Positions 26,777 through 35,009 of a stretch of 64,000 nucleotides of DNA are shown here, piece by piece (position 1 is the stretch's first letter; the number at the start of each line of letters is the position of its first letter). The stretch comes from Alphaproteobacteria bacterium LSUCC0684 (GTDB lineage Bacteria; Pseudomonadota; Alphaproteobacteria; Puniceispirillales; UBA1172), in contig CP166130.1 in NCBI GenBank assembly GCA_041228335.1, forward strand, positions 1,388,638 through 1,452,637, read 5' to 3'. Both the position numbers and the translations under genes were made by a program. The notes below the pieces were generated by a model. It made no database searches and was not told the DNA's origin. It saw nothing but the letters and a program-made list of their open reading frames with translations.

Positions 26777-28333
26777 CTAAAAATCCGTTGGCGCGCCGCC
26801 CTCGGCCTTTCGCCGGGCAACAAAATCATTGAGTTCGTCGGCGATCGCTTCATCGAGCGGCGGCGGTGTAAATTCATCGAGAATGGATTTCATGATCCGG
26901 TTTGCGCGCTCTTCCACCCTCAGCGATCCGCTTTCCTCCCAGGTTTCAAAATTCCGCCAGTCGGAAAGAAACGGTGCGTAGAAAGCATCCTTGAAACGGC
27001 GCTGGGTATGTTCGGCGGCAAAAAAGTGACTCCCCGGCCCCACTTCACGTATCGCCTCAAACGCCATGGCATCATCAGAGACATCCAGCGGCGTATTGAG
27101 ATAGATGATCTGCTGAAGAACCTCACAATCCATGATCAGTTTCTCAAAACTTGCGCAGAGCCCGCCCTCCAGCCATCCGGCGGCGTGATACACCATATTG
27201 CAATGCCCGGAAGAAACCCCATTGAGCGACTGAACGCTCTCCCATACCGACTGCCCGTCCGGGGTATTGGCAGCGTTTGCGTTCGATCCCCGCCAGGGGA
27301 GGTTGTATTTGCGGGCAAGCTGGCCCGAGATCTGCATCGCCCGCACATATTCAGGCGTGCCGAAAGCCGGCGCCCCGGATTTCATATCGACATTTGATGT
27401 AAACGCCCCGTACACCACCGGTGTTCCTGGCCGTATCGCCTGAAGCAGCACAAGGGCAGCCAGAAATTCGGCATTCTGCTGCACCAGCGCCCCCACCACC
27501 GTGGCTGGCGCCATCGCCCCGGAAAGCGTGAACGGGCTGACAACGACCACCTGCCCGCGGCGGGCGGCGCGCATGGCACCATCGAGCATCGGCCAGTCAT
27601 GCTTGAGGGGGGATGAGGAATTGATATTGGTGAACATGCGCGGGCTGGCTTCAAATTCCGCCTCGGTAAGGCCGCCGGCAATGCGGACCATCTCCATCCC
27701 GTCTTCAATCCGCTCCGGGCCGAGCGAATAGGCATGGACAACCTTGTCGGTGAGGGTCAGCATGTCATGAAGCGCATCCAGATGCCGGATCGAGGCATGG
27801 ATATCCACCGGCTCAACCGGATAGCCGGCAACAAAATGAAGGCAGTTGAAAAACTGGTTTAGCCGCAGGAGATTCTGAAAATCAGCGCGTGTGCCGACAC
27901 GCCTGCCGCCATCGAGATCGCTGACATTGGGCGCTGACGAAACGGTCGAATACGCGATATGTCGGCCACCAAGATGAATTTTGTGCTTCGGATTTCTTGG
28001 GGTGACGGTGAAGATTGATGGCGCTTTGCTGATCGCATCCAGCACCAGCGCCCTGTCCATCCGGACGTTTTCGGTGTTGTCATCCACCTCACAGCCGATA
28101 TCTTTCAGATGCGATCTTGCTTCACTATTGAGAAAGAGAATACCGATCTCCTCCAGCACCCTGAGCGAGGTCAAATGGATGCGCTCAAGCGTTTCCTCAT
28201 TAGCAGGTTCAACCGGCGGATCGATATATTCAGGAATTGACCAGGCAAGCTGTTCGATCGCCGCCCTGGTGTCGGTCCTGCTTTGGGACCGGCCTGAACG
28301 TCGCCGGCCACGTTCTGATGCTGGTGCGTTCAT
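26777..28333 (-). CDS. MttB-superfamily (trimethylamine methyltransferase-like) protein
   Basis: A 518-residue (beta/alpha)8-barrel protein of the MttB superfamily, with no in-frame stop that would need pyrrolysine. Landmarks are an N-terminal VLEEIGILFLNSEARSHL segment, ISKAPSIFTVTPRNP, SPFTLSGAMAPATVVGAL, NAANTPDGQSVWES, and the cysteine/histidine part GHCNMVYHAAGWLEGG. Characterised non-pyrrolysine members (MtgB and relatives) move a methyl group from quaternary amines to a corrinoid protein. No corrinoid protein or reactivase gene is adjacent here. AAGGA lies eight bases before the ATG. It is first in an operon with the GcvT-type flavoprotein and divergent from the cobalamin genes. Confidence 0.87.
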   Translation of the reverse strand: MNAPASERGRRRSGRSQSRTDTRAAIEQLAWSIPEYIDPPVEPANEETLERIHLTSLRVLEEIGILFLNSEARSHLKDIGCEVDDNTENVRMDRALVLDAISKAPSIFTVTPRNPKHKIHLGGRHIAYSTVSSAPNVSDLDGGRRVGTRADFQNLLRLNQFFNCLHFVAGYPVEPVDIHASIRHLDALHDMLTLTDKVVHAYSLGPERIEDGMEMVRIAGGLTEAEFEASPRMFTNINSSSPLKHDWPMLDGAMRAARRGQVVVVSPFTLSGAMAPATVVGALVQQNAEFLAALVLLQAIRPGTPVVYGAFTSNVDMKSGAPAFGTPEYVRAMQISGQLARKYNLPWRGSNANAANTPDGQSVWESVQSLNGVSSGHCNMVYHAAGWLEGGLCASFEKLIMDCEVLQQIIYLNTPLDVSDDAMAFEAIREVGPGSHFFAAEHTQRRFKDAFYAPFLSDWRNFETWEESGSLRVEERANRIMKSILDEFTPPPLDEAIADELNDFVARRKAEGGAPTDF

Positions 28334-28492
28334 ACGCGTGTTCCTTCACCTATCACCTTAACCACGAATACCGGCCTGAAAAGTCTAAAAAAGACATTTT
28401 AATGCGAAAATTCGCCCTTACCTTAAATCTATACTGGCCAAGATGGTTGCGGCATCATAAAAGCAGATAATCATGGCAACGGGAGAAAAGGC

Positions 28493-29017
28493 ATGCCTCT
28501 TCGATCCAGGAAAATCATGCTGGCCCTTGGTGGCGCCCGCTCCGGCAAGACAGCCTATGCCGAAGGTGAGGCGCTGGCGCTTGCCGGGGAATCTCGCCCC
28601 TTCTATCTTGCCACCGGCCAGGCTTTTGACGCGGAGATGGAAGCAAGAATATCCCGCCACCGCGAGTTGAGGCAGGATCGATTCACCACCATTGAAGAGC
28701 CGCTTGATATCGCATCAATCCTGAGGGGACAGGACGAAGGAAGTGTCATCCTTGTTGACAGTATCGGCGTCTGGATCACCAACCTGATGCTGGGCGAGAG
28801 CGACAGACCCGCGGCTTTTGACGCGTTCATCACCGCACTCGAAGAGACGAAAGCATCCGTGGTGATTGTCAGTGAGGAAACCGGCCTTGGCATCGTGCCT
28901 GAAAACAAAATGGCCAGAGATTTCCGTGATGATACAGGACTTCTCAACCAACGTGTCGCCGCCATGGCCGACAAGGTCGTCCTGATGGTAGCCGGTCTCC
29001 CCATGATCCTGAAATAA
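28493..29017 (+). CDS. cobU: Adenosylcobinamide kinase / cobinamide-phosphate guanylyltransferase
   Basis: CobU (CobP) phosphorylates adenosylcobinamide and attaches GMP, the first step of nucleotide-loop assembly of cobalamin. The 174-residue protein has the P-loop GGARSGKT (13-20), ATGQAFDAEMEARI(S)RH with the guanylylated-His region, a VDSIGVWITNLML segment and a C-terminal VSEETGLGIVPENKMAR stretch. Length is standard. It opens the plus-strand cluster cobU-cobT-cobS. The upstream 159 bases shared with the MttB-like gene show no clear B12-box, so cobalamin riboswitch control is not supported. Confidence 0.95.
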   Translation: MPLRSRKIMLALGGARSGKTAYAEGEALALAGESRPFYLATGQAFDAEMEARISRHRELRQDRFTTIEEPLDIASILRGQDEGSVILVDSIGVWITNLMLGESDRPAAFDAFITALEETKASVVIVSEETGLGIVPENKMARDFRDDTGLLNQRVAAMADKVVLMVAGLPMILK

Positions 29018-29065
29018 TTGCCGGGATATTGTGAAAATCGTGGCCAAAATTCGAGGCAGACACCC

Positions 29066-30079
29066 ATGACCATCTCTCTCCTTGACGTCGAATCCTATCA
29101 AAAAGCCATAAAGAGCCTGCCCGGACCAGATGGGAAGGCTGAAGATGCGGCACGACTGAGGCAGGGGCAATTGACCAAACCCCCCGGCTCCCTCGGGCGG
29201 CTTGAAGATATTGCTATCTGGATGGCCGGATGGCAGGGCCGGGAAAAGCCGCATCTCAACTCACCTTCCTGCCTGATTTTTGCAGGCAACCATGGGGTTG
29301 CGGCGCGCGGCGTTTCCGCCTTTCCGGCCGAAGTCACGGCCCAGATGGTAGGTAATTTCACCGCAGGCGGGGCCGCGATCAATCAGCTGACCCGTGCGGC
29401 GGGGATCAGGCTTGAGGTGACTGCACTGGAACTGGATCGCCCGACCCGGGATTTCACCGCTGAACCCGCGATGAGCACCGAAGAGACGCTTGCTGCCATG
29501 AAAACAGGTGCTGATGCCATCCCCGATGACGCCGATATCCTTCTTCTCGGTGAGATGGGAATAGCCAACACCACCGCCGCCGCGGCTGTTGCCGCCGCCT
29601 GCCTTGGGGGGGTGGCACGCGACTGGGTTGGCCCTGGCACCGGCCTTGATGCGGCTGGCGTAAACCATAAGGCGGATGTGGTCGAAGAGGCAATTGCCCT
29701 TCATTCGGATGCCCGGGATGGTTTTTCCATCCTTGCATGTCTTGGTGGACGCGAGATTGCCGCAATTGCTGGCGCTGTGCTGGCGGCCCGGCATCGCTCT
29801 CTTCCTGTCCTTCTTGATGGGTATATCAGCACCGCTTCGGTTCTGCCTCTTTACCTGGACAACCCTTCTATTCTGGACCATTGCCTGATCAGTCATCGAT
29901 CCGAGGAGCCGGGGCACCAGCGTATTCTTGCCAAAACCGGACTTGAGCCTATACTGGATCTCAGGCTTCGGCTTGGTGAAGGAAGCGGTGCTGCGACGGC
30001 GCTTCCCATTATCAGGGCCGCCGTGGAAGCCCATAGCGGCATGGCCACCTTTGCCGAAGCCGGTGTATCCGACGGATAG
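29066..30079 (+). CDS. cobT: Nicotinate-nucleotide-dimethylbenzimidazole phosphoribosyltransferase
   Basis: CobT makes alpha-ribazole phosphate from dimethylbenzimidazole and nicotinate mononucleotide for the lower ligand of cobalamin. The 337-residue protein begins LTKPPGSLGRLED near residue 38, has AGNHGVAARGVSAFP, LLLGEMGIANTTAAAA, and the catalytic glutamate in LGEGSGAA close to the C terminus. The ATG at 29066 is chosen because the product then begins like other CobT proteins; the upstream TTG at 29018 would overlap the intergenic region after cobU. It lies between cobU and cobS in the same direction. Confidence 0.95.
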   Translation: MTISLLDVESYQKAIKSLPGPDGKAEDAARLRQGQLTKPPGSLGRLEDIAIWMAGWQGREKPHLNSPSCLIFAGNHGVAARGVSAFPAEVTAQMVGNFTAGGAAINQLTRAAGIRLEVTALELDRPTRDFTAEPAMSTEETLAAMKTGADAIPDDADILLLGEMGIANTTAAAAVAAACLGGVARDWVGPGTGLDAAGVNHKADVVEEAIALHSDARDGFSILACLGGREIAAIAGAVLAARHRSLPVLLDGYISTASVLPLYLDNPSILDHCLISHRSEEPGHQRILAKTGLEPILDLRLRLGEGSGAATALPIIRAAVEAHSGMATFAEAGVSDG

Positions 30080-30092
30080 AAATGGAGGGATG

Positions 30093-30890
30093 ATGACCAG
30101 ATCCCAACCCCCTTCATCGGACTGGAGCAACATAACGCCCGGCCTTCTTTATCAGGATATCATGGCGGCATCGATGATCCTGACGCGGATACCGGTGACC
30201 TATGAATTTGAAACCGAACCGGACACGAAACGAAGCTATTGGGCTTTCCCCATCATCGGCGTTGGTGTTGCCGCCATCCCCGGGGCGATCGGCGCGTTGC
30301 TTGTCACTGCCGGTATTCCGCCGCTGGCATCAGCCATGCTGGCGCTGGGCGGCATCATGATACTGACAGGCGGGCTTCATCAGGACGGGCTTGCCGATGT
30401 CGCGGACGGGCTTGGCGGGCGTGATCCATCGCATCGGCTTCGAATCATGCGCGACAGCGCCACCGGCAGTTTCGGCACCCTTGCCTTGCTGATTTTCACC
30501 ATGACGGCCGCGGTATACCTTGCTGATCTCGGCAGCAACAGCCCATGGGGAATGCTCCATGCGCTGGTGGCAAGCGCGGCCCTCTCGCGGGCGATGATGG
30601 CGCTCCAGCGGGTTATGCGCTCACCTCCGGATGAGACGGGACTTGCTCATCTGACCGGTCAGCCCGACATGATCGTTGCAGCGACAAGCCTGCTGCTCGG
30701 TCTTCTTCTGGCAATTGTCTTCACCGGCATCAGCGCCGCGATTGCTGGGTTTCTGGCCGGCGTTGCGGTCACGCTGGCGCTTGGCTGGTTTCTTGAGAGG
30801 TGGATTGGCGGCGTCAATGGCGACGGGCTCGGCGCCACCCAGCAGATCAGCGAAACCGCAATCCTCATGACTTTCGTGATGATCGGCTGA
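30093..30890 (+). CDS. cobS: Adenosylcobinamide-GDP ribazoletransferase (cobalamin synthase)
   Basis: CobS joins adenosylcobinamide-GDP to alpha-ribazole at the inner membrane, giving adenosylcobalamin. The 265-residue protein has ILTRIPV at about residue 30, the Asp-rich motif GGLHQDGLADVADGLGG, a DSATGSFGTLALL helix and several further hydrophobic helices, matching the family. The ATG at 30093 was taken over 30090 because GGAGGG then stands about four bases ahead. It begins 13 bases after the cobT stop and is followed one base after its stop by a histidine phosphatase gene. Confidence 0.93.
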   Translation: MTRSQPPSSDWSNITPGLLYQDIMAASMILTRIPVTYEFETEPDTKRSYWAFPIIGVGVAAIPGAIGALLVTAGIPPLASAMLALGGIMILTGGLHQDGLADVADGLGGRDPSHRLRIMRDSATGSFGTLALLIFTMTAAVYLADLGSNSPWGMLHALVASAALSRAMMALQRVMRSPPDETGLAHLTGQPDMIVAATSLLLGLLLAIVFTGISAAIAGFLAGVAVTLALGWFLERWIGGVNGDGLGATQQISETAILMTFVMIG

Positions 30891-30891
30891 A

Positions 30892-31518
30892 ATGGCGGAG
30901 ATGGTGCGGCCACTTCACCTGACCCTTATCCGGCATGGCCCTTCGGTTCATGAAGAGGGATGCCTGCCGCCCGCCGATCCGGAGGCCGATATGTCGGATA
31001 TAGCGGCATTTGAACGTCTGGCCGGTTTGCTGCCTGCTGATGCGACCTGGTGGGTCAGCCCCCTCCGCCGGACACGCATGACCGCTGATGCCCTCATTGC
31101 GGCCGGGGCACATCCGGGTGAGATGATCACCGCCCCCATGCTCAAGGAGCAGGATTACGGAACCTGGCATGGACGACCCGTCGCTGAAATCTGGGAAGAG
31201 ATCAAGGATGGCCCGCTGACACCGTTCCATTTTCTGCATCCTTCGGTCACGCCCCCCGGTGGTGAAAGTTTTGACCAGCTATGGGCCCGGGTAGCTGAAC
31301 TTAGGCAATCCATCGAAAAAACCCGGGAAGATCACCTGGTGCTGATCGGCCATGCCATGATCTTCCGCGCCCTGATCGGTCAGGCGATGGGGCTTGATGC
31401 GGAACGCGCGCTTGCCTTCGGTATCAGCCCTCTTTCGATGAGCCGGATTACATTTATCCGCCCGCAAGGCGAGAGCAGGGGAAGCTGGATGCTTGATCAG
31501 CTGAATGTTCCGGCCTAG
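30892..31518 (+). CDS. Histidine phosphatase (CobC-like, probable alpha-ribazole phosphatase)
   Basis: A 208-residue phosphoglycerate-mutase-fold protein with the phosphohistidine motif LIRHGP at about residues 12-17, the second arginine in SPLRRTRMTAD, the acidic KEQDYGTWHG segment and the second histidine in LIGHAMIFRAL. In cobalamin clusters this family removes phosphate from alpha-ribazole phosphate. Its start lies one base after the cobS stop, which supports that role, though the family is broad. Its stop overlaps the stop of hpf on the other strand (CTAG). Confidence 0.85.
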   Translation: MAEMVRPLHLTLIRHGPSVHEEGCLPPADPEADMSDIAAFERLAGLLPADATWWVSPLRRTRMTADALIAAGAHPGEMITAPMLKEQDYGTWHGRPVAEIWEEIKDGPLTPFHFLHPSVTPPGGESFDQLWARVAELRQSIEKTREDHLVLIGHAMIFRALIGQAMGLDAERALAFGISPLSMSRITFIRPQGESRGSWMLDQLNVPA

Positions 31519-32093
31519 CGGTTGCCTCTCGGGTCCACCCAGCCGATACTTCCGTCGTCCCGCCGATGCAGCATGTTGAGCCCGAGATGGGCCTTGTTCC
31601 TGAACATCAGCGCCGACTGGCCCGAAAGTTCAAACACCATCACCGCTTCTTCAACGGTCATGAGATGCACTTCGTAATCCATTTCGGCCAGAATAGGTGG
31701 TGCGGATATATCTTCGGGCAGAGCGGCTTCGGCTTCAGGTTCTTCCTGGGCAAAAACCGTCACCGTTGCCGGCATAATATCTTCTGCCGACGTCTCAGCG
31801 CGATGATTCTTGAGCCTACGATGGTAACGGCGAAGCCGTTTCTCGATATGATTGATAGCCTGATCCAGCGCGACATGGGCATCAGAGGCCGCGCCACTGG
31901 CCTCCATGACTATTCGGCGGGTAAGCGTTATCCGGATGCCAACATCAAATCCTGCGGTTCCCTTGGTCAGGGTAACGGATCCGCTGATCGCGTTATCAAA
32001 ATATTTTAGAACCGCTGCGGACAACGAATCATTTGCATGTTCCTGAAAGGCTCCACCGGTATCCATGTTCTTGCCGGAAACGCTTATCTTCAT
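31515..32093 (-). CDS. hpf: Ribosome hibernation-promoting factor, long form
   Basis: HPF binds the 30S A- and P-sites in stationary phase, and long forms dimerise ribosomes into 100S particles. The 192-residue protein has an N-terminal HPF domain (KISVSGKNMDTGGAFQEHA, then DQAINHIEKRLRRYHRRLKNH), an acidic linker, and a C-terminal dimerisation domain with YEVHLMTVEEAVMVFEL and GWVDPRGN. AAGGAG precedes the start; ATG at 32093 is taken, with GTG at 32096 also possible. In many Alphaproteobacteria hpf lies beside rpoN and ptsN, but here it stands alone between the cobalamin cluster and an oxygenase-like gene. Confidence 0.93.
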   Translation of the reverse strand: MKISVSGKNMDTGGAFQEHANDSLSAAVLKYFDNAISGSVTLTKGTAGFDVGIRITLTRRIVMEASGAASDAHVALDQAINHIEKRLRRYHRRLKNHRAETSAEDIMPATVTVFAQEEPEAEAALPEDISAPPILAEMDYEVHLMTVEEAVMVFELSGQSALMFRNKAHLGLNMLHRRDDGSIGWVDPRGNR

Positions 32094-32176
32094 CACCGCT
32101 TCTCCTTATATATATTCAAGTCGTAATATCAGGATCGCAGATCAGGGCCATCCCTGCAACAATCCCGATGGGAATA

Positions 32177-32818
32177 TCAGGTGGATAGGCTGGAATCGTC
32201 CCTCAGACCTATGGACAATCTGCCGCCGGTGATACCGCTGACGAAATGCAATGGCCGCGCGGCCTCGCCTTCCCGCCCCCTGAAACCTGGCGCCGAGAGG
32301 ATCGTCAACATCCCGGGGCTGTCGTCAAGAACCGTGGCGCCGGTACCATCTCGATCCGCACAGAGGCAGAAGCGGGACTCGCCGGCTAGCGTGATGATAA
32401 AAACAAGCCGGCGATAGCGCAGGGCATCGCGGTGAACACCGATCCCTTTTGATCCGCTGGCGTAATGCTGCACCGCCAGGTCATTGAGCGTGAGCGGCCC
32501 GTCAAGAAAGGGAGAGTTCCTATCTTTTTCAACTTCGGCCACGCATATCTCCAGCAGATCGGCAAGATCAGCCAGCGCATCCTGCCGCGGTGCCGGAAAG
32601 CAGATATCGAAATCCTGATGCACCTCACGCCCCTGAGCCCCGGCCCGGGGCTTTGCCTTTCGCATGGGCAGACGTGAAGCCTGGCGGATCAACGCCGCCA
32701 CTTCATCGGGGCTGAAAAACGGCACCGACACGCCGAGTGTGCCCTCTGCCGCCAGCTCGTCAAGCGCCGCGCCCAACGCCCTGACCTTGCCCGGCGTTCT
32801 GGACAATGGCGGGGGCAC
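32177..32818 (-). CDS. Putative 2OG-Fe(II) oxygenase-like protein
   Basis: A 213-residue protein not assigned to a named enzyme. Its second half has the pattern of a double-stranded beta-helix dioxygenase: a HxD pair (His129 and Asp131 in GVHRDAL), a distal histidine (His191 in RPLHFV) and arginines (Arg200 and Arg206) near the C terminus for 2-oxoglutarate. The N-terminal half is helical and has no motif I recognise. The start is a GTG at 32818, five bases after the aminotransferase stop, with little ribosome-binding site, so translation is probably coupled. It is the third gene of an SDR-aminotransferase-oxygenase run. Confidence 0.6.
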   Translation of the reverse strand: MPPPLSRTPGKVRALGAALDELAAEGTLGVSVPFFSPDEVAALIRQASRLPMRKAKPRAGAQGREVHQDFDICFPAPRQDALADLADLLEICVAEVEKDRNSPFLDGPLTLNDLAVQHYASGSKGIGVHRDALRYRRLVFIITLAGESRFCLCADRDGTGATVLDDSPGMLTILSAPGFRGREGEAARPLHFVSGITGGRLSIGLRDDSSLST

Positions 32819-32823
32819 TTGTG

Positions 32824-34218
32824 CTACCCGCGCAGATCCGCGGCCATGGCGTCGATCTTTGGCATGGCCTTTTCCACCCGGTCAAAGAGCAGGTTGATTT
32901 CATCTTCAGATGTAATCAAAGGCGGGCAGAAACCGATACCATCCACCGGCAGCGCGCGCAGGATAACCCCATGCTCCTGAATGATGGCCATGGCTTTGGC
33001 GGCAAATTTCTGGGCAGGATCAATCTTGATGCGTGTGCCGGGTTCAGCCACGAATTCCATGGCGCCGATCAGGCCGACGGCACGCGTATTGCCGACGCTT
33101 TCAAACCTTCCCATGGCGGTGACACGTTCATTGAAAAGCGGTGCAATGGAACGAACATGACCGAGAATATCCCGTTCTTCCATAAGCTCCATCGTCCGTT
33201 TGGCCACCGCCGCCGGCACCGGATGCGCCGAATAGGTATAACCGTGGCCGAACTGGCCGAGGCGATTTGCCTGTTCTTCAACACCTGCCGCCACCTTGCC
33301 GGAGACCATGACGGCGGATATCGGCAGATAGGCCGATGAAAGGGCCTTGGCGCAGGTCAGAATATCAGGCTTGATCCCGAAAGTTTCGGATCCCCACATA
33401 TTGCCGGTACGGCCGAAGCCGCAAATCACCTCATCGGCGATCATGAGGATGTCATTCTTGTCAAGAATCGGCTTGAGCGCCTGGAAATACCCTTCCGGCG
33501 GCACGATGACGCCGCCCGCTCCCATCAGGGGCTCGGCAATGAAGGCACCGATCGTGTCCGCGCCTTCCCGTTCGATCATCTCTTCAAGTTCGTGCATGAT
33601 ACGGCTGGTGAATTCAGCCTCGCTTTCGCCGTCATGGGCATCCTGGAAATAATGCGGCGATGAGGTGTGGCGGGCAAAATCAAGCGGCAGGCCAAACCCA
33701 TCCTGAACATAGGCCAGCGCCGTCAGGCTGGCGGCCGCGAGGGTGACCCCGTGATACGCCCGCTTGCGGCTGATGATCTTCTTCTTCTCCGGCTTGCCGA
33801 TGGCCGCATGATAGTACCAGACCATCTTGATGGCGGTGTCATTGGCCTCTGATCCGGAATTACAGAAGAACACCTTTTCAAGCCCTTCCGGAGCAATCCG
33901 GATGAGGATTTCGGCAAGATCAATGGCTGGATTGACGGTCTTGCCGGTAAAACTGTGGTAATAGGGCAGATTCTGCATCTGCTCTGCTGCTGCCTTCACG
34001 AGTTCGGGCTCGTTGAACCCGAGCGAGGCGCACCACAATCCGCTCATCCCCTCAATATACTCTTTCCCATCGGCATCGGTGACATAGATCCCGCTGCCGG
34101 AATTGATGATCTGCGGGCCTTTTTCCTTCAGCATAGCCGGGCTGGTGTAAGGATGCAGGTGATGGGCGATATCTCGTGCTTCTGCAGAATTGGGGGAGAA
34201 TTGTTCAGGTTTGTTCAT
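32824..34218 (-). CDS. Class III omega-aminotransferase
   Basis: A 464-residue PLP enzyme of the acetylornithine/omega-amino acid aminotransferase type. The PLP lysine is Lys291 (CAKALSS), the Asp262 pyridine contact lies in ADEVICGFGRTG, and SGSEANDTA (121-129) and RAYHGVTLAA bind cofactor and phosphate. An N-terminal HPYTSPAMLKEKGP segment is seen in the putrescine/taurine/beta-alanine:pyruvate branch. The amino donor cannot be fixed from sequence. It follows an SDR gene by 23 bases and precedes the oxygenase-like gene by five, suggesting a small amine-catabolic operon. Confidence 0.9.
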   Translation of the reverse strand: MNKPEQFSPNSAEARDIAHHLHPYTSPAMLKEKGPQIINSGSGIYVTDADGKEYIEGMSGLWCASLGFNEPELVKAAAEQMQNLPYYHSFTGKTVNPAIDLAEILIRIAPEGLEKVFFCNSGSEANDTAIKMVWYYHAAIGKPEKKKIISRKRAYHGVTLAAASLTALAYVQDGFGLPLDFARHTSSPHYFQDAHDGESEAEFTSRIMHELEEMIEREGADTIGAFIAEPLMGAGGVIVPPEGYFQALKPILDKNDILMIADEVICGFGRTGNMWGSETFGIKPDILTCAKALSSAYLPISAVMVSGKVAAGVEEQANRLGQFGHGYTYSAHPVPAAVAKRTMELMEERDILGHVRSIAPLFNERVTAMGRFESVGNTRAVGLIGAMEFVAEPGTRIKIDPAQKFAAKAMAIIQEHGVILRALPVDGIGFCPPLITSEDEINLLFDRVEKAMPKIDAMAADLRG

Positions 34219-34241
34219 GGCTTTACCTCATTGATTGATGA

Positions 34242-34982
34242 TCAGACATGCTGACCGCCATTAATATGAATTTCCGCACCATTAAGATAGCTCGAGGCAT
34301 CGGAACAGAGAAAATAGATAGTTTCCGCCACCTCATCGGTGGTGCCCAACCGGCGCATGGGAATATCGGGCAGGACCTTTGCTTCGGTCTCGGGAGAGAG
34401 GATATCGGTTTTGATTTCCCCCGGCGCAATCGCGTTGACACGCACACCGAGCGGCCCGAAATCCGCCGCCATCTCCCGGGTCAGCGCCGCCAGCGCGGCC
34501 TTGGATGTAGCATAGGCTGTACCAGCGAAACTATGCACCCGGCTTCCGGCGATGGACGTGACATTGACAATCGATCCCTGGCCCTTGACCAGCGATGCAC
34601 TCAACCCCCGGGCAAGCATAATCGGGGCAAAGAAATTCACCTGAAAAACCTGACTCCAGGTTTCCATCGGCGTATGCAGGCTGTCCATGCGTTGCTGATC
34701 GGGCATTTTTGGGGAAATACCGGCATTGTTCACCAGCGCATTGAGGGGCTGGCCATTGAGCCGCTCCAGGAGTTCACTCACTCCCTTTTCGATGCTGGAT
34801 ACATCGCCAAGATCCACCTGAAGGTGATCTTCCTCACCGGCGGGCCAGGGACAGTTTTCAGGAAAAGCATGTCGGGAACAGGTGATGATGCGCCATCCTT
34901 CCTGGGAAAAACGCTTCACGGTCGCGTGCCCTATGCCCCGGCTTGCGCCGGTCAAAACTAGGATGGGTTTTTGCTTCGTCAT
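34242..34982 (-). CDS. SDR family oxidoreductase
   Basis: A 246-residue classical short-chain dehydrogenase/reductase. It shows the NAD(P) loop TGASRGIG (12-19), NNAG at about 88-91, the active-site Ser in NVTSIAGS, and Tyr-x3-Lys in AYATSKAALAA. The C-terminal end ALEIHINGGQ-type sequence is standard for 3-ketoacyl-ACP reductase-like SDRs. The substrate is unknown. It heads a three-gene run with the aminotransferase and the oxygenase-like gene, so it may act on an aldehyde or alcohol of the same pathway. Confidence 0.9.
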   Translation of the reverse strand: MTKQKPILVLTGASRGIGHATVKRFSQEGWRIITCSRHAFPENCPWPAGEEDHLQVDLGDVSSIEKGVSELLERLNGQPLNALVNNAGISPKMPDQQRMDSLHTPMETWSQVFQVNFFAPIMLARGLSASLVKGQGSIVNVTSIAGSRVHSFAGTAYATSKAALAALTREMAADFGPLGVRVNAIAPGEIKTDILSPETEAKVLPDIPMRRLGTTDEVAETIYFLCSDASSYLNGAEIHINGGQHV

Positions 34983-35009
34983 GAATGGCCCTTGGCTATG
35001 TTTTTCACC

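Noticed and set aside
26777-28333. Pyrrolysine-containing methyltransferase
   Set aside because: The frame is intact across the family length without an in-frame TAG, so no pyrrolysine is needed.
28334-28492. Possible cobalamin riboswitch between MttB-like and cobU
   Set aside because: No B12-box or matching helical core could be found by eye in this short region. A covariance-model search would decide.
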